Source of the DNA: Rhodospirillaceae bacterium
GTDB lineage: Bacteria > Pseudomonadota > Alphaproteobacteria > Rhodospirillales > UBA2165
DNA length: 64,000 nucleotides
NCBI GenBank assembly: GCA_947467145.1
Contig: CANIGJ010000005.1
Location: 62,001-126,000, forward strand
Direction: 5' to 3'
The notes beneath the pieces were generated by a model. The model was not told the origin of the DNA, did not search any database, and saw only the letters and a program-made list of their open reading frames with translations. Of the stretch, positions 1-8,578 are shown in pieces. Both the position numbers and the translations under genes were made by a program. Within the stretch, counting starts at the first letter, position 1; each line of letters begins with the position of its first letter.

Positions 1-37
1 CGTTGAGCTAACGAGAATTCTGCAGACAAAACAAATC

Positions 38-193
38 CGTCATGCTCGGGCTTGACCCGAGCATCCACGAAAGCGCGATAGCGCGAAAAGACTCTTACCG
101 GCGCAGACGCGCCTTGCGTGGATCCCCGGGTCGCGCGGCCCCCCGCGCGCTTACAACATGGCGCGCAAAGCGCGCTGGTCCGGGGATGACGGT
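38..193. repeat. REP-like palindromic element pair
   Basis: Positions 38-69 form a palindrome of the type CGTCATG...CATCCACG with arms TGCTCGGG/CCCGAGCA. A second unit at about 118-193 begins CGTGGATCCCCGG and ends CCGGGGATGACGG, but its loop carries about 50 extra GC-rich bases. Both share flanks with the element pair at 9715-9807. Apart from these units and the hairpin at 188-233, I see no gene in positions 1-231. Confidence 0.7.
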
Positions 194-233
194 TCCACAG
201 GAGCGCCGCCCGAAGGCGGCGCGTGGAACCGTC
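188..233 (-). terminator. Long hairpin at the end of the solute-binding protein gene
   Basis: Arms GACGGTTCCAC (188-198) and GTGGAACCGTC (223-233) enclose an inner CGCCGCC/GGCGGCG stem. The right arm contains part of the stop codon of the gene at 232-1761. There is no clear T-tract, so it may protect the mRNA 3' end rather than terminate transcription. Confidence 0.45.
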
Positions 234-1761
234 ACTTCCACTCGAAATCGTTCGGGTTCACCAACGTCTCGCGGATGCCGACGTCCTTCATCTTCAGGTC
301 GGTCGTATGGGTGAACGACGCCATGCTCGGCAGGGTGGCGAAGATGTAGGCCTGCTCGTTCATGTAATCGAACACCTTGGCCGCCTGCGCGCGGCGCTGC
401 GCGTCGTCCGGGATGGTATCGATGGTGGCGGCGAGATCGCTCAAGGTCTTGTCCTGATATTCCTCGGTGCCGATGTAACGCGTGAGCACGGGCGACACAT
501 CGAAGATGCCGCCGCCCGACCAGCCATAATAGAAGATCGGGATTTTACCCTGGCGCATCATCTCGAGGCGCTGCGGCGTCTGATGATAGGCGACCGAAGC
601 GCGCACACCGACGGCGCGCAACATGCCGGCGAAGGCCATGGTTTCGGTCTGACGGTTCGGCGTGGTGTAGACGGTGACGTCGAAGCCGTCGGCGTAGCCC
701 GCCTCGGCCAGCAGCTTTTTCGCCGCACCCGGATCGTAGCTCGGCGCCGCCTTGGTATAGCCGCAGCCCAATTGTTCTTTCGAGCAGATGTTTTCATGCG
801 GCTTGATGCCGCCCTTCATCTGGCCAAACTGCACATCGATCAGGGCATTGCGATCGACCGCATGCGCGATGGCGCGACGCACGCGCACATCCTGCAACGG
901 CTTGTTATCCTTCATGCCGCTGGTGGGAAAGCCGAAGAAGGTGAATTCGAGGCCGGGCGGCGACAAGGTCACATCGAACTTGCCGCTGTCCTTCAAGCCC
1001 TGCGCCTGATCGGCCGGCAAGTTGAGCGCCATGTTCGCCTTGCCGACGAGCAATGCAGCGACGAGCGTTCCCGTATCGGGGATGAATTCGGCGACGACCT
1101 TGCCGATGCTGGCGGCGTTCTTCGACACACTCGGCTTGAAGGCCGGATTCTTTTCCGCCGCCAGGCCGCCGTTGCGATTGAACGAGGTGATCTTGTACGG
1201 GCCCGTGCCGACCGGCGCATTGCCGAATTCCATCTTGTCTGCAAGCGGTGCGTGTTTATGTTCCGGATAGATGTAGGTGTTCGACGCCATCCACATCAGG
1301 CCGTACGGCACCGGCTGCTTCGCGGTGATGCGCACCTTGAGCGGGCCCAGCTTCTCGATCTTTTCGATCCACGCCCAATTCGGCTTGTAGCGGAGCGTCA
1401 CTTTCGGATCGATCAGGTAATTGATGAAATAGACGACGTCGTCGGCGTCCATCTTTTCGCCGTCATGCCACACGATGTCGTCGCGCAATTCGAATTCGTA
1501 GGTCGTCGCACTCGGCTGCGACCACGCCTTGGCGAAATGCGGCGCGAAAGCGCCCTTCTTCGGATCGAACGCGAGTAGCGTGTCGTAGATCGCCGGCTCC
1601 CACACATTGTCGAACAGGCCGGGATTCAAATACGGATCGAGCGTCGGCTCGGCGCGGCGCACCGGAAAGCGGAGCGTGTCTTCGGATTTCTGTGCGAGAA
1701 CGGGTTCGGCGGCGCCAAACAAAACGGCAGCGGACGCAGCAGCCAATACGGCGAGCTTCAT
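232..1761 (-). CDS. ABC transporter substrate-binding protein, family 5 (peptide/opine type)
   Basis: This 509-residue protein is of the usual length for SBP_bac_5 (DppA/OppA-like) periplasmic receptors, which bind oligopeptides, opines or sugars and hand them to an inner-membrane ABC importer. The first 23 residues are a classic Sec signal peptide with a probable cut after VLA. Family-like stretches include the domain around YEFELRDDIVWHDGEKMDADDVVYF-type sequence (the typical 'W.DG..ltA.DV.f' motif) and the later 'VRRAIAHAVDRNALI' motif. No permease or ATPase gene is visible; the partners would have to lie left of the window or elsewhere. The substrate cannot be told from sequence. Confidence 0.92.
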   Translation of the reverse strand: MKLAVLAAASAAVLFGAAEPVLAQKSEDTLRFPVRRAEPTLDPYLNPGLFDNVWEPAIYDTLLAFDPKKGAFAPHFAKAWSQPSATTYEFELRDDIVWHDGEKMDADDVVYFINYLIDPKVTLRYKPNWAWIEKIEKLGPLKVRITAKQPVPYGLMWMASNTYIYPEHKHAPLADKMEFGNAPVGTGPYKITSFNRNGGLAAEKNPAFKPSVSKNAASIGKVVAEFIPDTGTLVAALLVGKANMALNLPADQAQGLKDSGKFDVTLSPPGLEFTFFGFPTSGMKDNKPLQDVRVRRAIAHAVDRNALIDVQFGQMKGGIKPHENICSKEQLGCGYTKAAPSYDPGAAKKLLAEAGYADGFDVTVYTTPNRQTETMAFAGMLRAVGVRASVAYHQTPQRLEMMRQGKIPIFYYGWSGGGIFDVSPVLTRYIGTEEYQDKTLSDLAATIDTIPDDAQRRAQAAKVFDYMNEQAYIFATLPSMASFTHTTDLKMKDVGIRETLVNPNDFEWK

Positions 1762-1838
1762 GGATCGTCTCCCTGTTAACGTTTTTATATTGAGGGAGAG
1801 CGTGCCGGGTTACGGGCAGAGGGTCAATGCGAGCGTCG

Positions 1839-2933
1839 CTAGGACGTGCTGCGTTTGTCGCGGGTTCGCAAGGTATCGCGGCTGACGCCGGTGATCTCCG
1901 ACGTGCGGCGCTGCGACAGCCCGGTCGCATAAAGCCTGCGAGCGAACGCGACCCGCTCCGACTGCGACAAGCCCTCGGTCCATTCGCCGACATGCTTAAC
2001 GACCTCGTCTTCGATCGATGTGTCGTTCAAGATGACCCGGCGGCGGATGTTGGTGATGGCACGCTGAATGTCGCTGAAACTGCGATCGGCGAAGACCCCG
2101 GCCAACAATGGCATCAATGTGTCGCAGGCGCCCGCGTCCGGTCCCAGATACGCCTTCACGGCAAGGACGACCTGCGCCATGGCGGGCTTTGGGAATTCGA
2201 TCACGTTGTCGAACCGCCGCCAGACGGCCGGGTCCAAAAGCTCGGGATGATTTGTCGCGGCCAGCAACACACCGCTCGACGGCCATTCGTCGATTTCCTG
2301 GAGCAGCACCGTGACCAGGCGTTTCAATTCGCCGATTTCCGTCGTGTCGTCGCGTCGTTTCGCGACCGCGTCCAACTCATCCAACAACAGAACACAATTC
2401 TGCCGCTTGGCGTAGTCGAGCACCGCGCGGACGTTGTTGCCGGTGCGGCCGAGGAAGCTGCTCATCACAGCCGCCAGATCCAGGGTCAGCAGCGGCAGAC
2501 CGAGTTGGGCGGCGATCCAACGCGCCGTCAGCGTTTTGCCAACGCCGGGCGGGCCAGTAAACAAGGCCGTGCGCGTCGGCTCGATCTCGGCCTGGCGGAG
2601 CCGTTCGATGTTCTGACGTTCGCGAATGATGCTGTCGATCTGCGCGGCGACACTCGGCACGAAGATCGGGGGCGATTTGAAGGTCGGCTGCTCGGAGCGC
2701 ACGAGGCTCAATCGCGAGTCCCGGTCGGTCGGTGCCCCACCCGGCAGGCGCGTATTGGTGGCCTGGGCCGCGGCGACCAGTGCGGCGATCTTTTGCGTGA
2801 GCGCCGGCTGGGTCGCATTATATTTGCCGACGGTCCTGGCCAAGAACATCTGCACATCCTGCGGCTTGCCGGCGAGCGCCAGCCCGGCCAAGGCGAGGAA
2901 TTCATCGAAATTTTGATCAGGCGATTTCGCCAT
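1839..2933 (-). CDS. AAA-family ATPase with possible C-terminal HTH
   Basis: A single AAA+ module fills the middle of this 364-residue protein. Walker A is GPPGVGKT (about 127-134), Walker B is VLLLDELDA (about 181-190), followed by a sensor-1-like LLAATNH and an RRF arginine finger near 240. This places it near the classical FtsH/katanin-like ATPases that remodel or unfold proteins. The last 45 residues (from LSQSERVAFARRL to the end) look like a helix-turn-helix (LSQRRTSEITGVSRDTLR), suggesting DNA binding. I chose the ATG at 2933 because GGAGGG lies just upstream; a GTG at 2939 is also open. ATPases of this sort are often paired with a subtilisin-like protease, but no such gene is nearby. 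A palindrome sits at 2970-3010. Confidence 0.8.
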   Translation of the reverse strand: MAKSPDQNFDEFLALAGLALAGKPQDVQMFLARTVGKYNATQPALTQKIAALVAAAQATNTRLPGGAPTDRDSRLSLVRSEQPTFKSPPIFVPSVAAQIDSIIRERQNIERLRQAEIEPTRTALFTGPPGVGKTLTARWIAAQLGLPLLTLDLAAVMSSFLGRTGNNVRAVLDYAKRQNCVLLLDELDAVAKRRDDTTEIGELKRLVTVLLQEIDEWPSSGVLLAATNHPELLDPAVWRRFDNVIEFPKPAMAQVVLAVKAYLGPDAGACDTLMPLLAGVFADRSFSDIQRAITNIRRRVILNDTSIEDEVVKHVGEWTEGLSQSERVAFARRLYATGLSQRRTSEITGVSRDTLRTRDKRSTS

Positions 2934-2969
2934 CGGCACCCTCCACGGACGGCGCCACCATAAACAAGG

Positions 2970-3010
2970 AGTGGACTAAAATAAACAAACTTCTCAAAAG
3001 TTAGTCCACT
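2970..3010. promoter_or_regulatory. Perfect inverted repeat upstream of the AAA ATPase
   Basis: AGTGGACTAA (2970-2979) and TTAGTCCACT (3001-3010) are exact reverse complements separated by 21 bases of AT-rich sequence. The site lies about 40 bases upstream of the ATPase start and 20 bases beyond the end of the tetR gene, so it could be an operator for the ATPase gene (possibly autoregulation through its HTH) or a structure at the tetR mRNA end. Confidence 0.5.
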
Positions 3011-3028
3011 TTCCGACCCCGAAGCTTC

Positions 3029-3598
3029 TCAAACCTTCGCAACAACGCGCAATTGATCGCGCACGGCTTGCAGGATTTCCGCCGACACATCGGGCGACGA
3101 CTGGGCGGCGGCGCGCGACAGCACCAACCCACCGACGGCAGCCGACAGCATCAGAATGGCGCGATCCCGTTCGTCGCCATCGACGGCGTTTTCGCCGAGG
3201 CGTTCCGTGAGACCGGCGAGATATTCGTCCATACCGTCGCAGAATTCGCGCTGCACGCTGTCATCCTGGCGCGCGATGGCGCTGCCGTAGGATGCCATCG
3301 GGCAGCCGTTACCCGGATGATCGCGATGCTGAACGGAGAGATACGCATCGAGCATGGTGGCGAGGTCCGGCCGATTGCGCAGCTTTTCGTTCGAGCCCTC
3401 GAACGCCTTGCCGCAGGCCTCGGCCGCCAGAGCGTCCTTGGAGGCGAAGTGGCCGTAGAAGCCGCCATGGGTCAGCCCGGCCTCGCGCATGATTTCGGCG
3501 ACATTGACGCCATCGAAGCCGCGCTCGCGGAACAGCCGGCAGGCCGCCTTGAGGATGGCGGCGCGGTGTTCGGCGGCTTTTTCCTTGGTGACCTTCAT
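3029..3598 (-). CDS. TetR/AcrR family transcriptional regulator
   Basis: The protein has 189 residues from the ATG at 3598, beginning MKVTKEKAAEHRAAIL. Residues 8-55 form the TetR DNA-binding domain with the recognition helix around LTHGGFYGHFASKDAL. The C-terminal half is a ligand domain of the kind carrying a cysteine in NGCPMAS, so electrophile or small-molecule sensing is possible but unproven. An in-frame ATG at 3649 would place the start inside the double operator at 3631-3678 and adds an uncharacteristic basic stretch, so I prefer 3598. It is divergent from the MFS gene at 3695, its probable regulatory target. Confidence 0.9.
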   Translation of the reverse strand: MKVTKEKAAEHRAAILKAACRLFRERGFDGVNVAEIMREAGLTHGGFYGHFASKDALAAEACGKAFEGSNEKLRNRPDLATMLDAYLSVQHRDHPGNGCPMASYGSAIARQDDSVQREFCDGMDEYLAGLTERLGENAVDGDERDRAILMLSAAVGGLVLSRAAAQSSPDVSAEILQAVRDQLRVVAKV

Positions 3599-3630
3599 GA
3601 CCCGACCTGTCCCCGGCGGTGGCTTGACTT

Positions 3631-3678
3631 TATTCATGATAAATATCATTAATCTTTATATGATGTCTATCATGAATA
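3631..3678. promoter_or_regulatory. Double TetR operator between tetR and the MFS gene
   Basis: Two palindromic boxes, ATGATAAATATCAT (3636-3649) and ATGATGTCTATCAT (3660-3673), lie 24 bases apart centre to centre. They sit inside a larger perfect inverted repeat, TATTCATGATA (3631-3641) with TATCATGAATA (3668-3678). The position between divergent tetR and transporter genes is typical of an operator that controls both. Confidence 0.78.
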
Positions 3679-3694
3679 ATTGAAAGCCCGTCTT

Positions 3695-4954
3695 ATGCCC
3701 GCCTTGGCCGCCTTTCTCGCACGTCGCAACATCCATTACGGCTGGGTCGTCGTCGGCGTCACCTTCCTGACGATGCTGACCGTGGCGGGCGCGGTCGGCG
3801 CACCGGGCGTGCTGATCCTGCCGCTGCAGCGCGAGTTCGGCTGGGACACGGCACAGATTTCGTCCGCCCTCGCCATCCGCATCCTGCTGTTCGGCCTGAT
3901 GGGGCCGTTCGCCGCCGCGCTGATCAACCGCTTCGGCGTGCGCCGCATGACGCTCATTTCGCTGAGCATGGTCGCCGGCGGCTTCGGGCTGTCGTTGCTG
4001 ATGAGCGAGCTATGGCAGCTCATCTTGTTGTGGGGGGTGGCGGTCGGACTCGGCACCGGCATGACGGCGCTGGTGCTCGGCGTCACCGTGGCGACGCGCT
4101 GGTTCGTCGGCCGGCGCGGCCTCGTCGTCGGTTTGCTCACCGCCAGTTCGGCAACCGGGCAGCTCGTCTTCATGCCGGTCCTCGCCTACATCGCGGGCGA
4201 ATATGGCTGGCGCATCGGGCTTGCGATGTTCTGCGTGCTGCTGACCTTGGCCGCTCTGCTCGCCCTCACCGTGTTGCGCGATCGGCCGTCCGACGTCGGG
4301 CTCAAGGCGTTCGGCGAAACCGCCGACACGCCGGCGCCGGTCGCCCCCGCACCGGCGATCAGTTCGGCGTTCGAGGCACTCCGCGATGCCTCGAAGACGC
4401 GCGTCTTCTGGGTGTTGTTCGCGACCTTCTTCGTCTGCGGCGCCAGCACCAACGGCCTGGTGCAAACCCACCTCGTGCCGCTGTGCGCCGATTTCGGCGT
4501 GCCCGAAGTCCAAGCCGCCGGCATGTTGGCGCTGATCGGGCTGTTCGATTTCATCGGCACGGTGGTGTCGGGCTGGCTGTCCGACCGCTACGACAATCGC
4601 TGGCTGCTGTTTTGGTATTACGGCCTGCGCGGCTTGTCGCTGCTCTATCTGCCGTTCTCCGATTTCTCGCTGTACGGCCTGTCGCTGTTCTCGATCTTCT
4701 ACGGCCTGGATTGGGTGGCGACGGTGCCGCCGACGGTGCGCCTGACCGCGCAGACCTTTGGGCGCGAGCGCGCCAACCTGGTGTTCGGCTGGATCTTCGC
4801 CGGCCATCAGATCGGGGCGGCGGCGGTGGCGTTCGGCGCCGGGCTGACGCGCAGCCTGACGGGATCGTACTTCCCGGCCTTCTTCGTCGCCGCCACGCTC
4901 TGCTTCATGGCGGCGCTGTTGTTGCCGACGATGCGCAAAGCCGCCAAGGCCTAA
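3695..4954 (+). CDS. MFS transporter, divergent from tetR
   Basis: About 419 residues with the twelve-helix pattern of the major facilitator superfamily, split by a soluble loop near residues 200-225 that is rich in Ala and Pro. The HYGWVVVG start of helix 1 and the RFGVRRM loop resemble monocarboxylate/oxalate-formate-like MFS proteins, but the substrate is unknown. I chose the ATG at 3695; a TTG at 3680 is in frame but overlaps the operator region. Its stop codon overlaps that of the convergent gene at 4951. Repression by the neighbouring TetR through the operator at 3631-3678 is likely. Confidence 0.88.
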   Translation: MPALAAFLARRNIHYGWVVVGVTFLTMLTVAGAVGAPGVLILPLQREFGWDTAQISSALAIRILLFGLMGPFAAALINRFGVRRMTLISLSMVAGGFGLSLLMSELWQLILLWGVAVGLGTGMTALVLGVTVATRWFVGRRGLVVGLLTASSATGQLVFMPVLAYIAGEYGWRIGLAMFCVLLTLAALLALTVLRDRPSDVGLKAFGETADTPAPVAPAPAISSAFEALRDASKTRVFWVLFATFFVCGASTNGLVQTHLVPLCADFGVPEVQAAGMLALIGLFDFIGTVVSGWLSDRYDNRWLLFWYYGLRGLSLLYLPFSDFSLYGLSLFSIFYGLDWVATVPPTVRLTAQTFGRERANLVFGWIFAGHQIGAAAVAFGAGLTRSLTGSYFPAFFVAATLCFMAALLLPTMRKAAKA

Positions 4955-6072
4955 ACGCCTTCGAGAAATTCCGAGTACTGCGTGTAGCGCCAATTGTTGT
5001 CGGCAAGGGTGAGTCCGGCGGTCGCGCAGAGTTGCGCGGCGCTATCAAGCACCCAGCCGATGGCCGACAGCTTCGCGCCGGTCGCTTGCATGTTGGCGCG
5101 CACGCCGTGCGGCGTGAGGTCGAGGCCGGCGAATTCGTCGCGGCAGCGCGCGATCAATTTGCCGGCAAGTTCGGCGTCGTGCCCGGCGCGCCAATTGCAC
5201 AACACGACCAGCAAACGCGTCCAAGCGATATCGATCCTGTCCGGTGCAAACAGCGCGCTTTCGCGCACCCAGGCCGCATCCATGGCGCGGATCAGATGCG
5301 CGCCGAACGGTTCGATATCGCCCGCGAGGGCGCCCAGGCGCTGTTCCAGGATCGTCAGTTCCGGCGGCTTGCCCGCCCCTTCCAAGAACAGGAAGCCGAT
5401 GTTCGGGATGGCGTCCGGCACGTTGAGATCGCTGCAGGGCGCCGCGCGATAGCGCGGATCGGTGAAATCGACATCCGACAACGGTTTCGGCCCACCGCCC
5501 TTCAGCCATAGATCGGCCAAGGTTTTGAGCTTGTGCGATTCGTGCGCCAGCTCGCGCGCCTGATCGTATTTGTGCAGCGAATGATAGCGCGCATGCTGGC
5601 GATGGACATGCGAGATGTCCTTGAGCACGCGGATATCAGCGGCGGCACCCGGCGTCGCACCCGCCACAGATCCCCGCGCTTGCGCCACGCCCTGTGCATC
5701 CGCGAACGGGTGCGCGGCGAAATCGCCCACCGGCGCCATCTCGCGCGCCAAGGGGCCGAGGGCCGCTAGACATTGGGCATAGCCCATATGTATGAGCAGA
5801 TCCGCCGCACGGCCGGACTGCGCCTCGGCGTCGGTCAGCGCCCGCACGGCGGTTTCGAGTTCCAGCGCGGCGCGCGCCGCGGCAACGCCGGAGCGAATCG
5901 CGATCCAGTCGAATGGTCCCACCAACGCCCGATCGGCATGACCGCGGAGCCGGGCCGCCAGGGTTTCCAGGTTGGCCCGGCACACGCCGGTCCGCTGGGG
6001 CGCGGCGCGAACCACGGCCAGGGCCGAGGCTTCGGCCAGGATGTCGCCCACAAGATCGATGGCATGCGCCAT
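4951..6072 (-). CDS. Hypothetical protein, mainly helical
   Basis: This is a 373-residue protein that I do not recognise. I start it at the ATG at 6072, which has GGGAGG eight bases upstream; a TTG at 6087 would overlap that ribosome site. There is no signal peptide or membrane segment. The composition (Ala/Leu-rich) suggests a soluble all-alpha fold. The centre has a polar, His-rich stretch (SHVHRQHARYHSLHKYDQAR, about residues 160-180) that could bind metal or an anion, but no known motif is seen. It is convergent with the MFS gene and upstream of, and divergent from, the OmpA-like gene. Confidence 0.7.
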   Translation of the reverse strand: MAHAIDLVGDILAEASALAVVRAAPQRTGVCRANLETLAARLRGHADRALVGPFDWIAIRSGVAAARAALELETAVRALTDAEAQSGRAADLLIHMGYAQCLAALGPLAREMAPVGDFAAHPFADAQGVAQARGSVAGATPGAAADIRVLKDISHVHRQHARYHSLHKYDQARELAHESHKLKTLADLWLKGGGPKPLSDVDFTDPRYRAAPCSDLNVPDAIPNIGFLFLEGAGKPPELTILEQRLGALAGDIEPFGAHLIRAMDAAWVRESALFAPDRIDIAWTRLLVVLCNWRAGHDAELAGKLIARCRDEFAGLDLTPHGVRANMQATGAKLSAIGWVLDSAAQLCATAGLTLADNNWRYTQYSEFLEGV

Positions 6073-6196
6073 AATTTCGCCTCCCAAGCCTGTTTTGTTG
6101 TTACATTATTATAGGTAATGCCCGGTTTCCGGCCAGTTACCAGAAAAGTTGTCTGAACCCGGCCCCTTGGTTATGGTGAGGCCACTCGACGCAGTC

Positions 6197-7435
6197 ATGG
6201 AACGCACGATGTTTGGGCGCACAATATTCGGTGCTGTTTCACTTGCAGCCCTCGCTTTCACCACCCTCCCCGCGCACGCGCAGTTGGTGGCGACCGATCC
6301 CAATAACTCCGTCCTGATCGACCTCGGCGCCATCGATGGCGGCGGTCCTGCGCCGCGTGGCAGCCAGGGCCGCGTGCAAACCGGTGTCGGCGCCGGTGTG
6401 CTCGGCACCATGCCGTCTGGTGGCGGACAATTGTTGATGCCGCCGCAAAGTGCGCCGTCGTCACGCCTGATGGGACCGGATGGCCGGAGCTTACGCGAAG
6501 CCGCCCTGCCCTCAGCCCGCGAAGATCGCGACGAGCCGCGCCTGACCCAACCGCGCGCCGCGGCCCCCAAAGCCGCCAAGGCGCCCGCCGCGCCCAAGTC
6601 ACAACCGAAAGCCGAAGTTGCCCGGGCTGAGCCCGCCGCGCGGCCGTCGCTGCCGCCCGTCGCACTACCCAGCATGCCAGCGCCTGCCGCCCCCACGCCG
6701 CCGAAAGACGGCGGCCCGGTGGCGCTCACCAGCCCGACACCGCCGCCCACCGTGGCCCCGGCCCCCGTGCCCGATATCCCGACGATGCAGGTTGTCGGCC
6801 CGGACACCGCGACCAAAGCCGCGCCCAAAGCGGAACAACAAGCTTCGGTAGCCCCGCAAGCGAGCGCCCCGGCAGCACCGCAGCCGAAGGCCGCGACAGC
6901 GGCACCAGCCCCACTGCAGCCGCAAGCGAAAGCGCCGCCGGCCTCCAAGGGGCCGACCCCGGCGCCGACCGTCGCCCCGGCACCGCCGGTCGATGCACCG
7001 ACCGTGACAGCATCGGTCGCACCGCCCGCCGCCACCAAAGCCGCACCGCAAGCGCAGCCCAAGGCTGAGCAGCAGGCCGCCCTGCCGGCGCCGCGCCCGT
7101 CGACGGCAGCACCCAAGGGCGGCGCCGCACCGCAAGGCATGGACATCTTGTTTGCCAGCGGCGTGTCCGACCTCAGCAATGACGCCAAGGCCGCGCTCGA
7201 CAAACTCGCCGACAATCTGAAGGGCGACGAAAAGAGCCGCCTGCAATTGCTCGCCTATGCCAGCGAAGATTCGCCCAGCAAGGCGCGCCGCCTGTCGCTG
7301 AGCCGCGCGCTGGCTGTGCGCTCGCACCTCATCGCCAAGGGCGTGCGTTCGACCCGCATCGATGTGCGCGCCTTAGGCGATCAGATCCCGAGCGGCGATC
7401 CCAACCGCGTCGATCTGCAAATTACCGATCGGTGA
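6197..7435 (+). CDS. OmpA-like C-terminal domain protein with long Ala/Pro-rich linker
   Basis: From the ATG at 6197 the product has 412 residues: a signal peptide ending in PAHAQ (about residue 29), a very low-complexity region rich in Ala, Pro, Lys and Gln (roughly residues 115-310), and a C-terminal OmpA/MotB-like domain beginning MDILFASGVSDLSNDAKAAL and ending in RVDLQITDR. OmpA domains bind peptidoglycan in the periplasm. The linker could span the cell wall. It lies 48 bases before the MotA/TolQ-like gene and is probably cotranscribed with it. Starts upstream (6149, 6173) are open but would spoil the signal peptide. Confidence 0.75.
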   Translation: MERTMFGRTIFGAVSLAALAFTTLPAHAQLVATDPNNSVLIDLGAIDGGGPAPRGSQGRVQTGVGAGVLGTMPSGGGQLLMPPQSAPSSRLMGPDGRSLREAALPSAREDRDEPRLTQPRAAAPKAAKAPAAPKSQPKAEVARAEPAARPSLPPVALPSMPAPAAPTPPKDGGPVALTSPTPPPTVAPAPVPDIPTMQVVGPDTATKAAPKAEQQASVAPQASAPAAPQPKAATAAPAPLQPQAKAPPASKGPTPAPTVAPAPPVDAPTVTASVAPPAATKAAPQAQPKAEQQAALPAPRPSTAAPKGGAAPQGMDILFASGVSDLSNDAKAALDKLADNLKGDEKSRLQLLAYASEDSPSKARRLSLSRALAVRSHLIAKGVRSTRIDVRALGDQIPSGDPNRVDLQITDR

Positions 7436-7483
7436 GCCGACCGTGCGGATCGCGCGCACCATTGTTGAGTAACCGTTGAATTG

Positions 7484-8566
7484 ATGAACTCCCCGCAGCG
7501 CTTCGTCGTCCGCATGATCATCTTCGTGGTCGTGGTCGCCGTTGTCTGCGTGATCCTGCTCGATCCGCTGCGTAAGGCCTATTCGTCCAATTACGCGCTC
7601 AACAGCCTGATCCTCGGCGTATTGCTGATCGGCATCATCTACAATTTCCGCCAGGTCATGATGATCTATCCGGAAGTGTCGTGGCTGGAACGCTATCGCC
7701 GCGGTGCGGCGGCGCTGTCGGGTGCCCGCAATCCCCGCCTGCTGGCGCCGATGGCGCGCATGCTGGGCGAACGCGAGAAGCTGACCTTGTCGCCTATGTC
7801 GATGCGCTACCTGCTCGACGGCATCGCGTCGCGCCTGGACGAATATCGCGAAATCTCGCGCTACACCGTCGGGCTGCTGATCTTCCTTGGCCTGCTCGGC
7901 ACCTTCTGGGGCCTGCTCGAAACCGTCTCGTCGATCCGCGACGTCATCAACGGCCTGACCATCGGCGGCGGCGGCGATTTCGCCACCGTCTTCGCCAATC
8001 TGAAAGCCGGCCTCGCCGCACCACTGACCGGCATGGGCACGTCGTTCTCGTCGTCCTTGTTCGGTCTCGCCGGATCGCTCGTGCTGGGCTTTCTCGACCT
8101 GCAAGCCGGTCAGGCGCAGAACCGCTTCTACAACGATCTCGAAGAATGGCTGTCGGGCCTGACGCGCCTGCCGTCGGGTGCGCTCGGCGATGTCGGCGGC
8201 GGCGGTGGCGATCAAGGTGTGCCCGCTTATGTGCAGGCGCTGCTCGAACAGACCGCCGAGAGCCTAGAGAATTTGCAGCGCACCTTGGCGCGCGGCGAAG
8301 AGCGCAACGCGCAGGCCGCCAACAACATGGTGCATCTGATCGAACGCCTCGGCGCACTCGGCGATCTCAAATCGTCCATCGACAAGCTCGCGACGCGACA
8401 GGGTGGCGGCATCGACGAGGCGACCCAGACGCACATCCGCAATCTCGACATCTATATGGCGCGGCTGCTCGAAGAGCTGTCGGCCGGACGCGACGACCTG
8501 ATCCAACAGCTGCGCAGCGAGATCAAGCTGCTCGCCCGCACGATCGCCGCCCGCGGCAAAGAGTAG
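7484..8566 (+). CDS. MotA/TolQ/ExbB-like proton channel protein
   Basis: The 360-residue product has two N-terminal hydrophobic segments (about 10-30 and 38-55), a cytoplasmic loop, two further segments (about residues 130-150 and 175-205) and a C-terminal coiled-coil tail. The core 'GLLIFLGLLGTFWGLLETV...GMGTSFSSSLFGLAGSLVLGF' is the typical MotA/TolQ/ExbB channel signature. Such proteins use the proton gradient to drive a partner with a single membrane helix. The partner is encoded 12 bases downstream. It is much shorter than ZorA of the Zorya defence system and lacks ZorC/D neighbours, so a housekeeping envelope role is more likely. Confidence 0.88.
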   Translation: MNSPQRFVVRMIIFVVVVAVVCVILLDPLRKAYSSNYALNSLILGVLLIGIIYNFRQVMMIYPEVSWLERYRRGAAALSGARNPRLLAPMARMLGEREKLTLSPMSMRYLLDGIASRLDEYREISRYTVGLLIFLGLLGTFWGLLETVSSIRDVINGLTIGGGGDFATVFANLKAGLAAPLTGMGTSFSSSLFGLAGSLVLGFLDLQAGQAQNRFYNDLEEWLSGLTRLPSGALGDVGGGGGDQGVPAYVQALLEQTAESLENLQRTLARGEERNAQAANNMVHLIERLGALGDLKSSIDKLATRQGGGIDEATQTHIRNLDIYMARLLEELSAGRDDLIQQLRSEIKLLARTIAARGKE

Positions 8567-8578
8567 GCGCGCCACCGC

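Noticed and set aside
223..1578. 451-codon plus-strand frame opposite the solute-binding protein gene
   Set aside because: High-GC antisense shadow; Arg/Ala-rich with no domain, whereas the minus frame has a signal peptide and family motifs. The same holds for other long antisense frames such as 24342-25541, 39135-40316 and 42902-44392.
3029..4954. TetR/MFS pair as a tetracycline resistance unit
   Set aside because: The MFS protein lacks TetA-type features and the operator boxes do not resemble tetO; the substrate is simply unknown.
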